This document shows positions 50,265 through 59,385 of a DNA stretch of 64,000 bases, one piece after another. Numbering within the stretch: position 1 is the first letter of the stretch; the number at the start of each line of letters is the position of its first letter. The notes under the pieces are model-generated. The model searched no databases, was not told the DNA's origin, and worked only from the letters and a program-made list of their open reading frames with translations. The translations under genes and the position numbers were made by a program. Location: assembly GCA_009783025.1 (NCBI GenBank), contig WRHY01000005.1, forward strand, positions 76,562 through 140,561, given 5' to 3'. The stretch comes from Desulfovibrionaceae bacterium (lineage in GTDB: Bacteria > Desulfobacterota > Desulfovibrionia > Desulfovibrionales > Desulfovibrionaceae).

Positions 50265-50460
50265 TGCCTGAGTTTGGTGTGATACTTCGTCAGGCATCGT
50301 TTTTTGCTCCGGTCGAGTACCATAAGAGTACACTCCCTCCGCAAAAAACTCGCCTTCCTCGTCAGATCAGTCAACGGCGCTCACTGCTGTCTCCACAGGC
50401 CAGCCTTTCCCGGCCTTTGTGGGGCATCAAAACATAGCGCACCCAAACTGAGGCACTACC
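50260..50460. repeat. Palindromic mobile element, copy G (long form, 201 bp)
   Basis: Ends GGTAGTGCCTGAGTTTGG and CCAAACTGAGGCACTACC. Supplies the stop of the IID gene (50262-50264) and separates it from HPr. Centre stem AGTTTTTTGC/GCAAAAAACT. Confidence 0.85.
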
Positions 50461-50499
50461 ATGCGGCTGATGCCGCCGGATATGTAAGGAAAGAAACGA

Positions 50500-50787
50500 A
50501 TGCTGGAGAAGATGACAGAGGCGGAGCCCGTATCCGCGCCAGGCGTGGAAACGGTCATTTTTATCAAAAGTGACCTCGGCCTGCACGCCAGACCCGCGGC
50601 CAGACTGGCCCAGGCGGCGCAACAGTTTGAAGCCCGCATAACCTTGGAATACGAAGGCGCGACAGCCGATGCCAAGAGCATTCTGGATATTCTTTCCCTT
50701 GCCGCCGGCAAGGGCGCTTCCCTGACCCTGCGTTGCCACGGCGTGGACGCGGCCCTGGCCGCGGAGACGATTAGGAACTGTTTCTAG
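50500..50787 (+). CDS. PTS phosphocarrier protein HPr
   Basis: Carries phosphate from enzyme I. Active His29 in LGLHARPAARLAQ; SILDILSLAAGKGASLTL includes the region of the regulatory serine 46 equivalent (AKSILDI). 95 aa with a short N-terminal extension. AAGGAAAG upstream. Next to enzyme I. Confidence 0.93.
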   Translation: MLEKMTEAEPVSAPGVETVIFIKSDLGLHARPAARLAQAAQQFEARITLEYEGATADAKSILDILSLAAGKGASLTLRCHGVDAALAAETIRNCF

Positions 50788-50788
50788 G

Positions 50789-50817
50789 CTTTTTTGGAGG
50801 GGCTCCGCCCCAAAATT
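50789..50817 (+). terminator. Hairpin between HPr and enzyme I genes
   Basis: TTTTTTGGAGGGGC-TCC-GCCCC followed by AAAAT; a common GC-rich intergenic hairpin type here. It may attenuate rather than stop transcription. Confidence 0.5.
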
Positions 50818-50846
50818 ACTAGGTTCTTGACCCAAGCGGAGGACAA

Positions 50847-52619
50847 ATGGCACGGGCCATTTTGCACGGTATAGCCGTTTCCACGGGCATCGCTGTGGGC
50901 AAGGGGTTCTTTTTGAACCGGGCCCCTGATTCCGTGCGCCATGAACTGGTGCCCCTGGCCGCTGTCGAGGAGGAAACGATACGGCTGCACAAGGCCATGG
51001 ACGCTGTGGCCGAGGATTTTACCCAGGCCAGGGCAAGGCTCTCCCAGGATCTGCGCCTGCATGCGGAGGTGCTGGACATGCACCTGCTCATCTGCCGGGA
51101 CCACAAACTCGGGGGTGAAGCCCTGCGCCGCATCCGCGAGCAGCGGATGAACGCGGAATGGGCGCTTGAAGAAAGCGTGGCCCGCATTGCCGATGACTTC
51201 AACCGCATTAATTTGCCCTACATCCGCGACCGGATTGAAGATGTGCGCCTGGTTGCGGCCCGCATTCTGCAGTGCCTGTCCGGGAGCGCCCTGCCGCTGG
51301 CAACCGGCGATGAACGCGGTATCTTGCTCAGCTATGATCTGACTCCGGCGGATGTTATAGGCCTGCGCCCGGATCGCATCTTTTCCTTTGCCATAGAGCA
51401 GGGCGGCAGAACGTCGCACACCGGCATTCTGGCCCGCAGCCTGCGTATTCCCGCCGTGGTGGGACTCTCCGGCCTGTGTGAGGAAACCGTTGCGGGGGAA
51501 CTGCTGATCGTTGACGGCATAGCGGGCAAGGTGCTTGTCGCTCCCAACGAAACCGAACTGGCCGACTACCTGACCTTGCAGGAGCAGCACAACGCCTATG
51601 AGCAGCGCATCCGGACCCACGCCCTGTACCCGGCGGAAACCGAAGACGGACAACGCATTGCCGTGCTTGCCAACGTGGAAAGCGCGGCCGAAGCCGAGAG
51701 CGTGCTTGCCAGCGGCGGCGAGGGCATCGGACTGGTGCGCACCGAATTCGCCTACATAACCCGGAGCACGCTGCCCACGGAAGACGAACTGTACGAGGAC
51801 TACGCCGCTCTTGTCCGGGCCGTGGCCCCGCGCAAAGTGGTGTTCCGGACCCTGGACGTGGGCGGGGAAAAACTGCTTACCGGACGCAAAATCCTGGACG
51901 AGGCCAATCCGGCCATGGGACTGCGCGGTATCCGCTACTGCCTGCGGCATCAATACATGTTCCGCACCCAACTCCGGGCCATCCTGCGCGCAAGCGCCTC
52001 GGGCAATGTGGCCCTGATGTTCCCGCTCATCTCCGGCCTGGCGGAACTGCGCGCCGCCAAATCCATCCTGAATGAAGCCCGGCAGGAACTGGACGCCGAT
52101 GCCGTGCCTTTTGACGCCCAAATACCCGTCGGCATCATGGTGGAACTGCCCTCGGCCGTGCTGGTGGCTGATCTGCTGGCCAGGGAAGTGGACTTCTTCA
52201 GCATCGGAACCAACGATCTGATCCAGTATTCGCTTGGCGTGGATCGCGGCAACAAGCATGTGGCCTACATGTACCAGCCCTTGCATCCGTCCATTGTCCG
52301 CGCTATCAAACAGGTTGTCGACATGGCGCACCGGGCGGGCATATCCGTGAGCGTATGCGGAGAAATGGCCGCGGATCCGTACTGCCTGCCCATACTGCTG
52401 GGCATGCCCGTGGATGAAATCTCCCTGGCCCCGCAGTCCATACCGGCCATTAAACATTTCATCCGCCACAGCAGCGCGGAGGAGTGCCGGGCCATCCTGA
52501 CCCAGGCCCTTGCCGCGCCCACGGTGGGACTCATCAATACCATCGTGCGCGAGGCGGTGTACAACCGTTTTCCCGAAGATGTATCCTTTTTCGTTTCTCA
52601 GGTAGGCGTGGACGTATGA
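50847..52619 (+). CDS. ptsI: PTS enzyme I (phosphoenolpyruvate-protein phosphotransferase)
   Basis: Transfers phosphate from PEP to HPr. N-terminal swivelling domain with active His191 in GGRTSHTGILARSLRIPAV; C-terminal PEP-binding barrel with FRTLDVGGEK, GLRGIRYCLR and SVCGEMAADP (catalytic Cys). 590 aa, normal. GGAGG precedes ATG 50847. Stop overlaps smpB. Confidence 0.95.
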   Translation: MARAILHGIAVSTGIAVGKGFFLNRAPDSVRHELVPLAAVEEETIRLHKAMDAVAEDFTQARARLSQDLRLHAEVLDMHLLICRDHKLGGEALRRIREQRMNAEWALEESVARIADDFNRINLPYIRDRIEDVRLVAARILQCLSGSALPLATGDERGILLSYDLTPADVIGLRPDRIFSFAIEQGGRTSHTGILARSLRIPAVVGLSGLCEETVAGELLIVDGIAGKVLVAPNETELADYLTLQEQHNAYEQRIRTHALYPAETEDGQRIAVLANVESAAEAESVLASGGEGIGLVRTEFAYITRSTLPTEDELYEDYAALVRAVAPRKVVFRTLDVGGEKLLTGRKILDEANPAMGLRGIRYCLRHQYMFRTQLRAILRASASGNVALMFPLISGLAELRAAKSILNEARQELDADAVPFDAQIPVGIMVELPSAVLVADLLAREVDFFSIGTNDLIQYSLGVDRGNKHVAYMYQPLHPSIVRAIKQVVDMAHRAGISVSVCGEMAADPYCLPILLGMPVDEISLAPQSIPAIKHFIRHSSAEECRAILTQALAAPTVGLINTIVREAVYNRFPEDVSFFVSQVGVDV

Positions 52620-53077
52620 GCAAAAAACCCACGGGCAGCCAGATAGCCCAAAATAAAAAAGCCCGGCACTACTACGAGCTTCTGGACTTTATTGAAGCGG
52701 GCATTGTGCTTACCGGGTCGGAAATGAAAAGCATCCGCCAGGGCGCGGTGAACTTTGCCGATGCCTATGTCACCTTCCGCGAGGGCGAAGCCTTTATCAT
52801 CGGCCTGCATATCGCGCCCTATGCCAATGCCGGTTATGCCCAGCACGAGCCGGACAGGGACCGCAAACTGCTCATGCACGCCCGTGAACTGAAAACCCTG
52901 GCGGACAAGGTGCAGCAAAAAGGACTGACCCTGGTTCCGGTGAACATGCACTTTCGCAACGGCAGGGTAAAACTGGAACTGGCCCTCGGCCGCGGCAAAA
53001 AAATGCACGATCAACGGCAAGACCTCAAAAACGCGGCGGAAATGCGCGACGCCGAACGGGAAATGTCCCGCTTTTAG
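52616..53077 (+). CDS. smpB: SsrA-binding protein SmpB
   Basis: Delivers tmRNA to stalled ribosomes. Motifs NKKARHYYELLDFIEAGIVL, GSEMKSIRQG and the C-terminal basic tail GRGKKMHDQRQDLK. 153 aa, normal. ATG overlaps the enzyme I stop. No tmRNA gene is visible nearby. Confidence 0.95.
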   Translation: MSKKPTGSQIAQNKKARHYYELLDFIEAGIVLTGSEMKSIRQGAVNFADAYVTFREGEAFIIGLHIAPYANAGYAQHEPDRDRKLLMHARELKTLADKVQQKGLTLVPVNMHFRNGRVKLELALGRGKKMHDQRQDLKNAAEMRDAEREMSRF

Positions 53078-53087
53078 GCAATGGAAA

Positions 53088-53107
53088 AGGGAGCCATAAG
53101 GCTCCCT
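53088..53107. terminator. Hairpin after smpB
   Basis: AGGGAGCC-ATAA-GGCTCCCT, 8-bp stem, 10 bp past the stop. Better T tract on the minus strand; end of the PTS/smpB operon. Confidence 0.65.
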
Positions 53108-53201
53108 AAGCAAGGAAAATAAAGCCAAAAGTAAATATTGAAGCTATGTATAAAATAGGCCAAATCTGAATTTTGTCAAGCCCGCACAGCAGGGAGAGTT
53201 T

Positions 53202-53960
53202 ATGCCGCCAGTCTATGAAAATCTTTTTGACTTTGCCTACATTCCGGAATTTGAAAGATTGGTCAGGAGTCTCGCGCAAAAGAGCCAGCAGGAAAACTGG
53301 TCTTATGATCCTGCCCAGGGGGATCTGAATATCCTCAAAAACTACATCAGCCACACGTACAAAAAAATCGCCGGAGAATCCAAGATCGCGGCCACAGCGA
53401 ATAAGGCATGTTTTAATACCGGTCTCTTTGCGCCGTCAAATAATGAGATTTTTTGGGTCTTCACGAAGAACGCCAACGCAAATCGGCAGCCTTGGTATAG
53501 TCATGGCGTCTATGAAGCTTCGGATATTATTTTGAGCGATTTTAGCACACTCCCCGAACGGGCTTCTTATTTTACATCACATGAAGAGCTTATTTATGAT
53601 ACAAATAAAGAACTTCGTATAAATGCCGGCCATATTCTTGATGCAAATAGAGAAAACTTGGAGCGCATTCCGGAATCTGTAAGAGATAAGCCTTTTCTGC
53701 CGACTCTTTTACTCGGCGCGGTTGAAGATGCAAAAATAAAAGTGAGACAAAACTATAGAGTTGCCGTTCCTCAGTATTATAATAACGCAATTCAATTTTT
53801 ACTTCCACTTTGCTTGACTGGAAGGTATGTTCCAGATGTCGCTTTGGTCGTTTCGCGGCAGGATAATTTCTATATCGGACACACATGCCTGAGCTTGCAA
53901 ATGGCATACAATAACGCGCGGCTCATTGCTAAACCTATGGCAGATTGGCTGCTTCCTTAA
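53202..53960 (+). CDS. DUF3825 domain protein, 252 aa
   Basis: Conserved sequence YENLFDFAYIPEFERLVRSL, KACFNTGLFAPSNNEIFWVF and LLPLCLTGRYVPDVALVVSR match DUF3825, a family of unknown function often seen near phage, RNA-binding (OB/cold-shock) or mobile genes. Base composition is more AT-rich than its flanks, pointing to transfer. GGGAG precedes the ATG. Confidence 0.8.
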   Translation: MPPVYENLFDFAYIPEFERLVRSLAQKSQQENWSYDPAQGDLNILKNYISHTYKKIAGESKIAATANKACFNTGLFAPSNNEIFWVFTKNANANRQPWYSHGVYEASDIILSDFSTLPERASYFTSHEELIYDTNKELRINAGHILDANRENLERIPESVRDKPFLPTLLLGAVEDAKIKVRQNYRVAVPQYYNNAIQFLLPLCLTGRYVPDVALVVSRQDNFYIGHTCLSLQMAYNNARLIAKPMADWLLP

Positions 53961-53978
53961 TCCCTGAGCCTAACCACT

Positions 53979-56900
53979 ATGTCCACCAACGACCGGGAAA
54001 AAGTACACCACGAACTGCTGGAAGCGCTCTACACGGCGCGCAAGCAGGTGGAAGCCCTGGAAGCGGCCCTGGCGCACAATGCCGCGTTTCTGGGGACCGG
54101 CGTGGAGCGCGAAGGGCAGATCGGCCGGGACGCCCCGGACTCCGGAGCGCTGCCGAACGCCCTCATGCACTACCTGGAACTGGTGGAGCCGGAAGAAGAC
54201 ATCAGCAACTTCATAGGACGGGAAGGGCATGACGAAAGCCGCCCGCGCCTCGGCAAAGACGCGCCGGATGAGGTCCGGCCCGACAAACAGCCCCCTGTAA
54301 GCCCCCTGGTCGGACAACTGGCTCTGGGGCACCCGTCGGACGCCATCAACTTCGGCCTGCCCCGGGTTCCGACCGGAAATGATGCGCAGCCCGCGCCAAG
54401 CCAAACCGACAGCCCGGATGCGGCGGATCCGCCGCCGCGAGCCGGGGCCGTCTGCACCACAGTAACAGAAACCCCGCCGGGCGGCCTTGCCCTGTATAGC
54501 GACGACAGTGAGGGCGCCCGCCTGATCTTCAAGGCGATCAATGACGGCATCTGGGACTGGAACGCGGAAACAGACGAACTGTATGTGTCTCCCCGCTGGA
54601 CAGCCATAACGGGTATGCCCGCAAGCAAAGAGGACAGTCCCCTGGAGGCCCTGATTGCGCTGCTGCAACCGGTGGATGCCGCGAACCTGCGCCGGCGCTT
54701 CTTCAATTTGATGCAGGGGGAATGCGAACGGATCCAGGCCACGGTCCGTTTTCCCCGCGACCCCGGCTGGGGCTGGGGCATTCTGCGCGCCGTGGCCTTG
54801 CGCCGCGAGGGAAAGGCGGCGCGGATCATTGCGCTGCTCTCGGACATAACAGCCCAGCGCGAGGCCGAGATAGCGCTGCACGCCAGCAACGAGAAGTTCC
54901 GGGCCATGGCCGAGGACTCGCCCGACGTTATCGCCCGTATCGACCGGGAAGGCCGCTTTCTCTCGGTCAGCCCCACCATCAGCCGCTACTTTACGATCCG
55001 TCCCCAGGACATGATCGGCAGATCCCTGGATGATTTCGACTTGTCGGGCGGCCGGGGCTTCTTCCGCAAGAGCGTCCGGAATGTTTTCGCCACCGCAAAA
55101 CCGGGACACTCCGAAATAATGCTGGATTTGCCTCTGACGGGAAAGGCGCTGGCGGATTGCCGCTTCTGGCCCGAGTTCGGCCCGGACCGCCATGTGGTGT
55201 CCGTTTCCGTGCTGATCCGGGATATAACCTTTTCCCAGCGCCTGGCCGGAAATTACTATGCCTTGTTTAACCGGATGGAAGACGGCTTCATCCTTTTCGA
55301 ACACATCTCGAACTGGGAAGGGACCGAACCGTCCTACGGGCCGGACGATTTTGCCCTGGTGGTGCTCAACCCCGCCTTCAGCCGCATGTTCAAGGTCAAT
55401 TCTCCGGAAATTACCGGCCTCAAGATTCGTGATATCCTGGCTGAAGCGGCCGAACAATGGGCAGCCTGCCTCAGGCGGGTACTGGTGGAAGAGCGCCCCC
55501 TACACCAGGAACTGCACCTTGAGTCCGGCTACTACGAGATCAGCGCCTATTCGCCCGAGAGCGGCAGAGTCGCCTGCATTGTCAGCGATATCACTGATCT
55601 GCGGAAAATAGAGCGGGAAACCCGGCTGAACGAATCCCGCCTGGCGGCCCTGCACCGCCTCTCCCATATGGACGCGGCCTGCGAGGACGCGGTGATGCGT
55701 TTTTCTCTGGAGCAGGCGGTAAAACTCACGGGCAGCGCCTTTGGTTATTTGTGCGTGGCGGGAAGAAACGAGAGTGAAAAAGGCCATACCTATTGGTCCA
55801 AGGACGTTGCCGCGCAGGAACATGATTCCGCCAAGAACCGCGTTACCCTGCTGCCCTGGACGGAAAACGAAACATGCCGCGAAATACGGCATTCCGAAGT
55901 AGTGAACGCGGCCCAGGGGAACTTTGCCGACATCACCGGCGAGTCTGTCTCTGTCGAACGCTATGCCGTGACTCCGATAATGGACGAAGGCCGTGTGGTC
56001 TGCCTGGTCGGCGTGGCCAACAAACAAGAACCGTATACTTCGTCGGATTTGCGCCAACTGGATCTGTTCATCAACGGCATGTGGTTCCATCTGCGCAGGC
56101 GCTGGGCCATGCAGACGCTGCACAAAGCCAAGGAAGAAGCGGAAGCCGCAAGCCGGGCCAAAAACGAGTTTCTGGCCAATGTCAGCCACGAACTGCGCAC
56201 TCCCCTCAACGGCATGCTCGGCATGCTGCAAGTCCTGCAACAGTCCCCCCTGACGCCCGAACAAATGGAGTGCGTGACCACGGCCAGCCATTCCGGCCGG
56301 AGCCTGTTGCGCATCATTTCGGACATTCTGGACTTTTCGCGCATTGAAGCGGGCCGCCTGGAACTTGTGCCGCAACAGTTCAATTTTTCCGTGACCGTGC
56401 GTTCCGCGCTCGGCATGTTCACGCACCAGGCAAAGCGGAAACATATCGACTTCTCACTGCACCTGGACCCGAATATCCCGCAACTGCTGGTGGGTGATGA
56501 CGCGCGCGTGCGCCAGATCATCTTCAACCTGGTGGGCAATGCCTTCAAATTCACGCGCGAAGGGTCGATTTCCGTTGAGTGCACGCTTCTGCCGCGCTGC
56601 AAAAAAGGATTCCGCTGCATTTATCTGGCGGTGCGCGATACCGGCATCGGCATACCTGACGACAAACTGGGCGATATTTTTCATGCCTTCACCCAACTGG
56701 ACTCTTCAAGCACCAGACGCTTTTCCGGCACCGGCCTGGGACTGGCCATCGTGCAACGGCTGGTGAAAATGATGAACGGCGCCGTCAGTGTGGAAAGCAC
56801 GCCCGGACAAGGAACCACAGTGCACTGTTCCCTGCGCTTTGCCGTGCCCGACAGCGTGGAGGAGGAAAAAACACCCCCGCCCCCGCCTCCGCCATCCCCG

Positions 56901-57389
56901 CGCGAAGCCCGCCCGCTGAAACTGCTGGTGGTGGAAGATGATCCCGTGAGCCAGCTCACCCTGCGCCTTCTCCTGAAAAAAGCGGGCCATGACTGCGTGT
57001 GCGTCCCGGACGGGCGGCAAGCCCTCGAAGCCCTGCTGCTGCAAGCATTCGATTGCATTATTACCGATATACAAATGCCAGTGATGGACGGCATGGAAAT
57101 GACCCGGCGCATCCGGGAAGGAAAAAGCGCGGACATCACGCCTTCAGCCGAAGCGGCCCTGGCGCTCGGACTTGCCTCCTGGAGCCACAGACTCACCATT
57201 CCCAGGGATATTCCGATTATCGTTCTGACCGCCTATGCCATGGCCGGAGACAAAGAGCGCTTCCTGGACATGGGAGTGGATTATTATCTGGCAAAACCCG
57301 TGAACGCGGCGGAACTTTCCGCGCTTTTGGCGCAGGTCAGTACTCTATTGGACCGGCAAGAGAGCCGCGCCCCCGGAGCAACGCCATGA
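53979..57389 (+). CDS. Hybrid sensor histidine kinase (PAS-PAS-PAS-GAF-HisKA-HATPase-REC), 1136 aa
   Basis: Soluble sensor: N-terminal coiled coil, Pro/Asp-rich linker (150-175), PAS domains from about 183, 306 and 428, a GAF domain about 560-705, HisKA with His737 (NVSHELRTPLNGM), HATPase (N box FNLVGNAFKF near 845, G boxes DTGIGI and GTGLGLAI), and a receiver with Asp1030 (ITDIQMPVMDG). Between Asp1030 and the conserved Thr1083 the receiver is about 25 residues longer than usual, including ADITPSAEAALALGLASW. No membrane span. The following two genes overlap by ATGA. Confidence 0.92.
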   Translation: MSTNDREKVHHELLEALYTARKQVEALEAALAHNAAFLGTGVEREGQIGRDAPDSGALPNALMHYLELVEPEEDISNFIGREGHDESRPRLGKDAPDEVRPDKQPPVSPLVGQLALGHPSDAINFGLPRVPTGNDAQPAPSQTDSPDAADPPPRAGAVCTTVTETPPGGLALYSDDSEGARLIFKAINDGIWDWNAETDELYVSPRWTAITGMPASKEDSPLEALIALLQPVDAANLRRRFFNLMQGECERIQATVRFPRDPGWGWGILRAVALRREGKAARIIALLSDITAQREAEIALHASNEKFRAMAEDSPDVIARIDREGRFLSVSPTISRYFTIRPQDMIGRSLDDFDLSGGRGFFRKSVRNVFATAKPGHSEIMLDLPLTGKALADCRFWPEFGPDRHVVSVSVLIRDITFSQRLAGNYYALFNRMEDGFILFEHISNWEGTEPSYGPDDFALVVLNPAFSRMFKVNSPEITGLKIRDILAEAAEQWAACLRRVLVEERPLHQELHLESGYYEISAYSPESGRVACIVSDITDLRKIERETRLNESRLAALHRLSHMDAACEDAVMRFSLEQAVKLTGSAFGYLCVAGRNESEKGHTYWSKDVAAQEHDSAKNRVTLLPWTENETCREIRHSEVVNAAQGNFADITGESVSVERYAVTPIMDEGRVVCLVGVANKQEPYTSSDLRQLDLFINGMWFHLRRRWAMQTLHKAKEEAEAASRAKNEFLANVSHELRTPLNGMLGMLQVLQQSPLTPEQMECVTTASHSGRSLLRIISDILDFSRIEAGRLELVPQQFNFSVTVRSALGMFTHQAKRKHIDFSLHLDPNIPQLLVGDDARVRQIIFNLVGNAFKFTREGSISVECTLLPRCKKGFRCIYLAVRDTGIGIPDDKLGDIFHAFTQLDSSSTRRFSGTGLGLAIVQRLVKMMNGAVSVESTPGQGTTVHCSLRFAVPDSVEEEKTPPPPPPPSPREARPLKLLVVEDDPVSQLTLRLLLKKAGHDCVCVPDGRQALEALLLQAFDCIITDIQMPVMDGMEMTRRIREGKSADITPSAEAALALGLASWSHRLTIPRDIPIIVLTAYAMAGDKERFLDMGVDYYLAKPVNAAELSALLAQVSTLLDRQESRAPGATP

Positions 57390-57763
57390 ACATTGTCAGC
57401 ACTGAAGCCGAAATCCATGCCTTTATCACAGCCAGAATCATGTCCAGGCTTTCCCTGCCCGGAGAACGGCGCAGTGAAGCGCTGCGGGAAGTGCTCAAAC
57501 TGACCCATGCGCATCTGGATACGCAACGGCTCGAAAGCATGATCGCCCTGGCCCCGGAAATTCCCCTGCCGCTCTATGCCAAATGGGTAGGGCTTTTTGC
57601 CGATCGCCTGCTTGAAACCGTGCAACGGGAACAGTTGCAAGACTTATGCGCCAATTCGGAAGAAAGCAACGCCACCTTGCTTCTGCTGTACTCCATGTTT
57701 ATGGAATCCGAACGCATGGAATGCTTGGCAAGGGAAGATCTCAAAACCCTGAACCGCCCATGA
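57386..57763 (+). CDS. Small helical protein in the kinase operon, 125 aa
   Basis: Not recognised. All-helical, no membrane span or signal, containing RSEALREVLKLTHAHLDTQR and YSMFMESERMECLARED. Coupled by ATGA at both ends to the kinase and glycosyltransferase genes, so it is co-expressed with them; possibly a regulator or anti-kinase. Confidence 0.65.
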   Translation: MNIVSTEAEIHAFITARIMSRLSLPGERRSEALREVLKLTHAHLDTQRLESMIALAPEIPLPLYAKWVGLFADRLLETVQREQLQDLCANSEESNATLLLLYSMFMESERMECLAREDLKTLNRP

Positions 57764-59121
57764 AACTGCTCTTCATTCATCAGAACTTTCCGGGCCAGTA
57801 TCTGCGCCTTGTCCGTTTCCTGAAAGAACAGGGCGGGCATGACATCTACGGCCTGGGAGACGCCGAAAACATCCGCAAGCGGGGAACCCTGCCCGGCATC
57901 ACCACCATCGGCTACGCAACGCCGGGAGCGCCGGGAGAGCGGACCCACCACTACCTGAAAAGCACCGAGGCCGCCGTGCGCAGAGGGCAGAGCGTGGCCC
58001 GGTCTCTGCTGAACCTCAAGCGCAAGGGGGTCACGCCGGATGTGATCAGTGTCCATCCGGGCTGGGGAGAAGCGCTTTTCATCCGCGACGTCTACCCGGA
58101 TACGCCCATCCTGGCGTATTGCGAATATTTCTTTCGCGCCGGACAGGCCGATATGGCCTTTGATCCGGAGTTTCCCCACAGCGTGGACAGAGCCTTTGGC
58201 GCCCGTATCCGCAATACCCCGCAAATCCTGGCCCTGATGGAGGCCAGCGCCTGCATCAGCCCGACCGAATGGCAGGCCTCGCGCTATCCGGCAACCATAC
58301 GGACCGCTATTCGCGTCATTCATGACGGCCTGGACACGGATTTCATGTGCCCGGACCCGGAAGAAGAGGTGCGGGTGCAACCCATGCGGGCGCACGGCGA
58401 AAGCCGGATTGTCGGCAAGCACAGCCGCGTCGCAATACCCCGCGCCACGACCGGAAAAACAGCCGATGCGGCCGGGCACGCGCCCCCAGACCCGGTGCTG
58501 CGCCTTTCCGGCAAAGACAAAATCATCACCTACGCGGCCAGGAACCTGGAGCCTTACCGGGGATTCCATATTTTTATGCGCAGCCTGCCGGAAATACAAA
58601 AACTGCACCCCGATGCCCAGACGCTTATTGTGGGCAATGACGGAATCAGCTACAGCGACAAACTGCCGGAAGGGCAAAGCTACAAAAGCAAATACCTGCA
58701 AGAGCTGCAAGGCGATCTAGACCTCTCCCGGATCCACTTTCTCGGCAGCGTGTCCTATGCCGCTCTGCGCGCCTTGTTCCGCATCTCTTCGGTGCACGTC
58801 TACCTCACCTATCCCTTTGTACTTTCCTGGTCCGTGCTTGAGGCCATGGCCTGCGAAGCCCTGCTGGTCGCTTCGGCAACCGAGCCGGTCCGGGAAGTGG
58901 TCACGGACGGAGAAAACGGCCTGCTGGTGGATTTTTTTGATCAAAAGGCGCTTGCGGCGCGCGTTGATGCCGCGCTCCGGGAGCCGGAACAGTTCACCCG
59001 CCTGCGCCAAAATGCCCGCCGGACAGTCGTGCGGCGCTTCTCTCTTCCCGCCTGCCTGCAACGGCAGGTTGCTCTATTGGAGGAGCTCAAACTGAATAAT
59101 TGCCGGCATTGCTCAAGCTGA
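57760..59121 (+). CDS. Glycosyltransferase, GT4 family, 453 aa
   Basis: GT-B fold: N-terminal MKLLFIHQNFPGQYLRLVRF with the Glyco_trans_4-type SVHPGWGEALFIRDVYPD, C-terminal GT4 domain (YAARNLEPYRGFHIFMRSL; SWSVLEAMACEALLVASATE with the EX7E motif). A 40-residue segment (about 205-245) between the domains is unusually rich in Arg and Ala and may be an insert. Coupled to the kinase operon, so surface sugar may be under control of the sensor. Confidence 0.88.
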   Translation: MKLLFIHQNFPGQYLRLVRFLKEQGGHDIYGLGDAENIRKRGTLPGITTIGYATPGAPGERTHHYLKSTEAAVRRGQSVARSLLNLKRKGVTPDVISVHPGWGEALFIRDVYPDTPILAYCEYFFRAGQADMAFDPEFPHSVDRAFGARIRNTPQILALMEASACISPTEWQASRYPATIRTAIRVIHDGLDTDFMCPDPEEEVRVQPMRAHGESRIVGKHSRVAIPRATTGKTADAAGHAPPDPVLRLSGKDKIITYAARNLEPYRGFHIFMRSLPEIQKLHPDAQTLIVGNDGISYSDKLPEGQSYKSKYLQELQGDLDLSRIHFLGSVSYAALRALFRISSVHVYLTYPFVLSWSVLEAMACEALLVASATEPVREVVTDGENGLLVDFFDQKALAARVDAALREPEQFTRLRQNARRTVVRRFSLPACLQRQVALLEELKLNNCRHCSS

Positions 59122-59385
59122 GGCATTGCCTGCTGCTCAGGGCTCCTTGTTTATTCCACAGCCCGCCGTATATCGCGAACTGCAACTCAGAAACGGCGGA
59201 TTGGCGAAAGTTGCTCGTTGTCTGGTACTGAACTTTCGTATACCCTGAAGAAACTGATTTCATAAATCGGCCAATGGTTGGCTTATGGGGAACACTGAGC
59301 CGAAAAATGTGGCTTTCGGCTCGTTCTCGCCTTTCGGCGGTGCCATATACACAATCTTTTTTGAATCTTGAAATGAAGGAAGGCC
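59122..59385. other. Intergenic region with terminator
   Basis: Hairpin GAGCCGAAA/TTTCGGCTC (59297-59322) followed by GTTCTCGCCTTTC. No other gene or RNA recognised. Confidence 0.5.

Noticed and set aside
59122..59385. tRNA or other RNA gene
   Set aside because: No cloverleaf with TTCGA-type arm or CCA end; only a terminator hairpin is visible.
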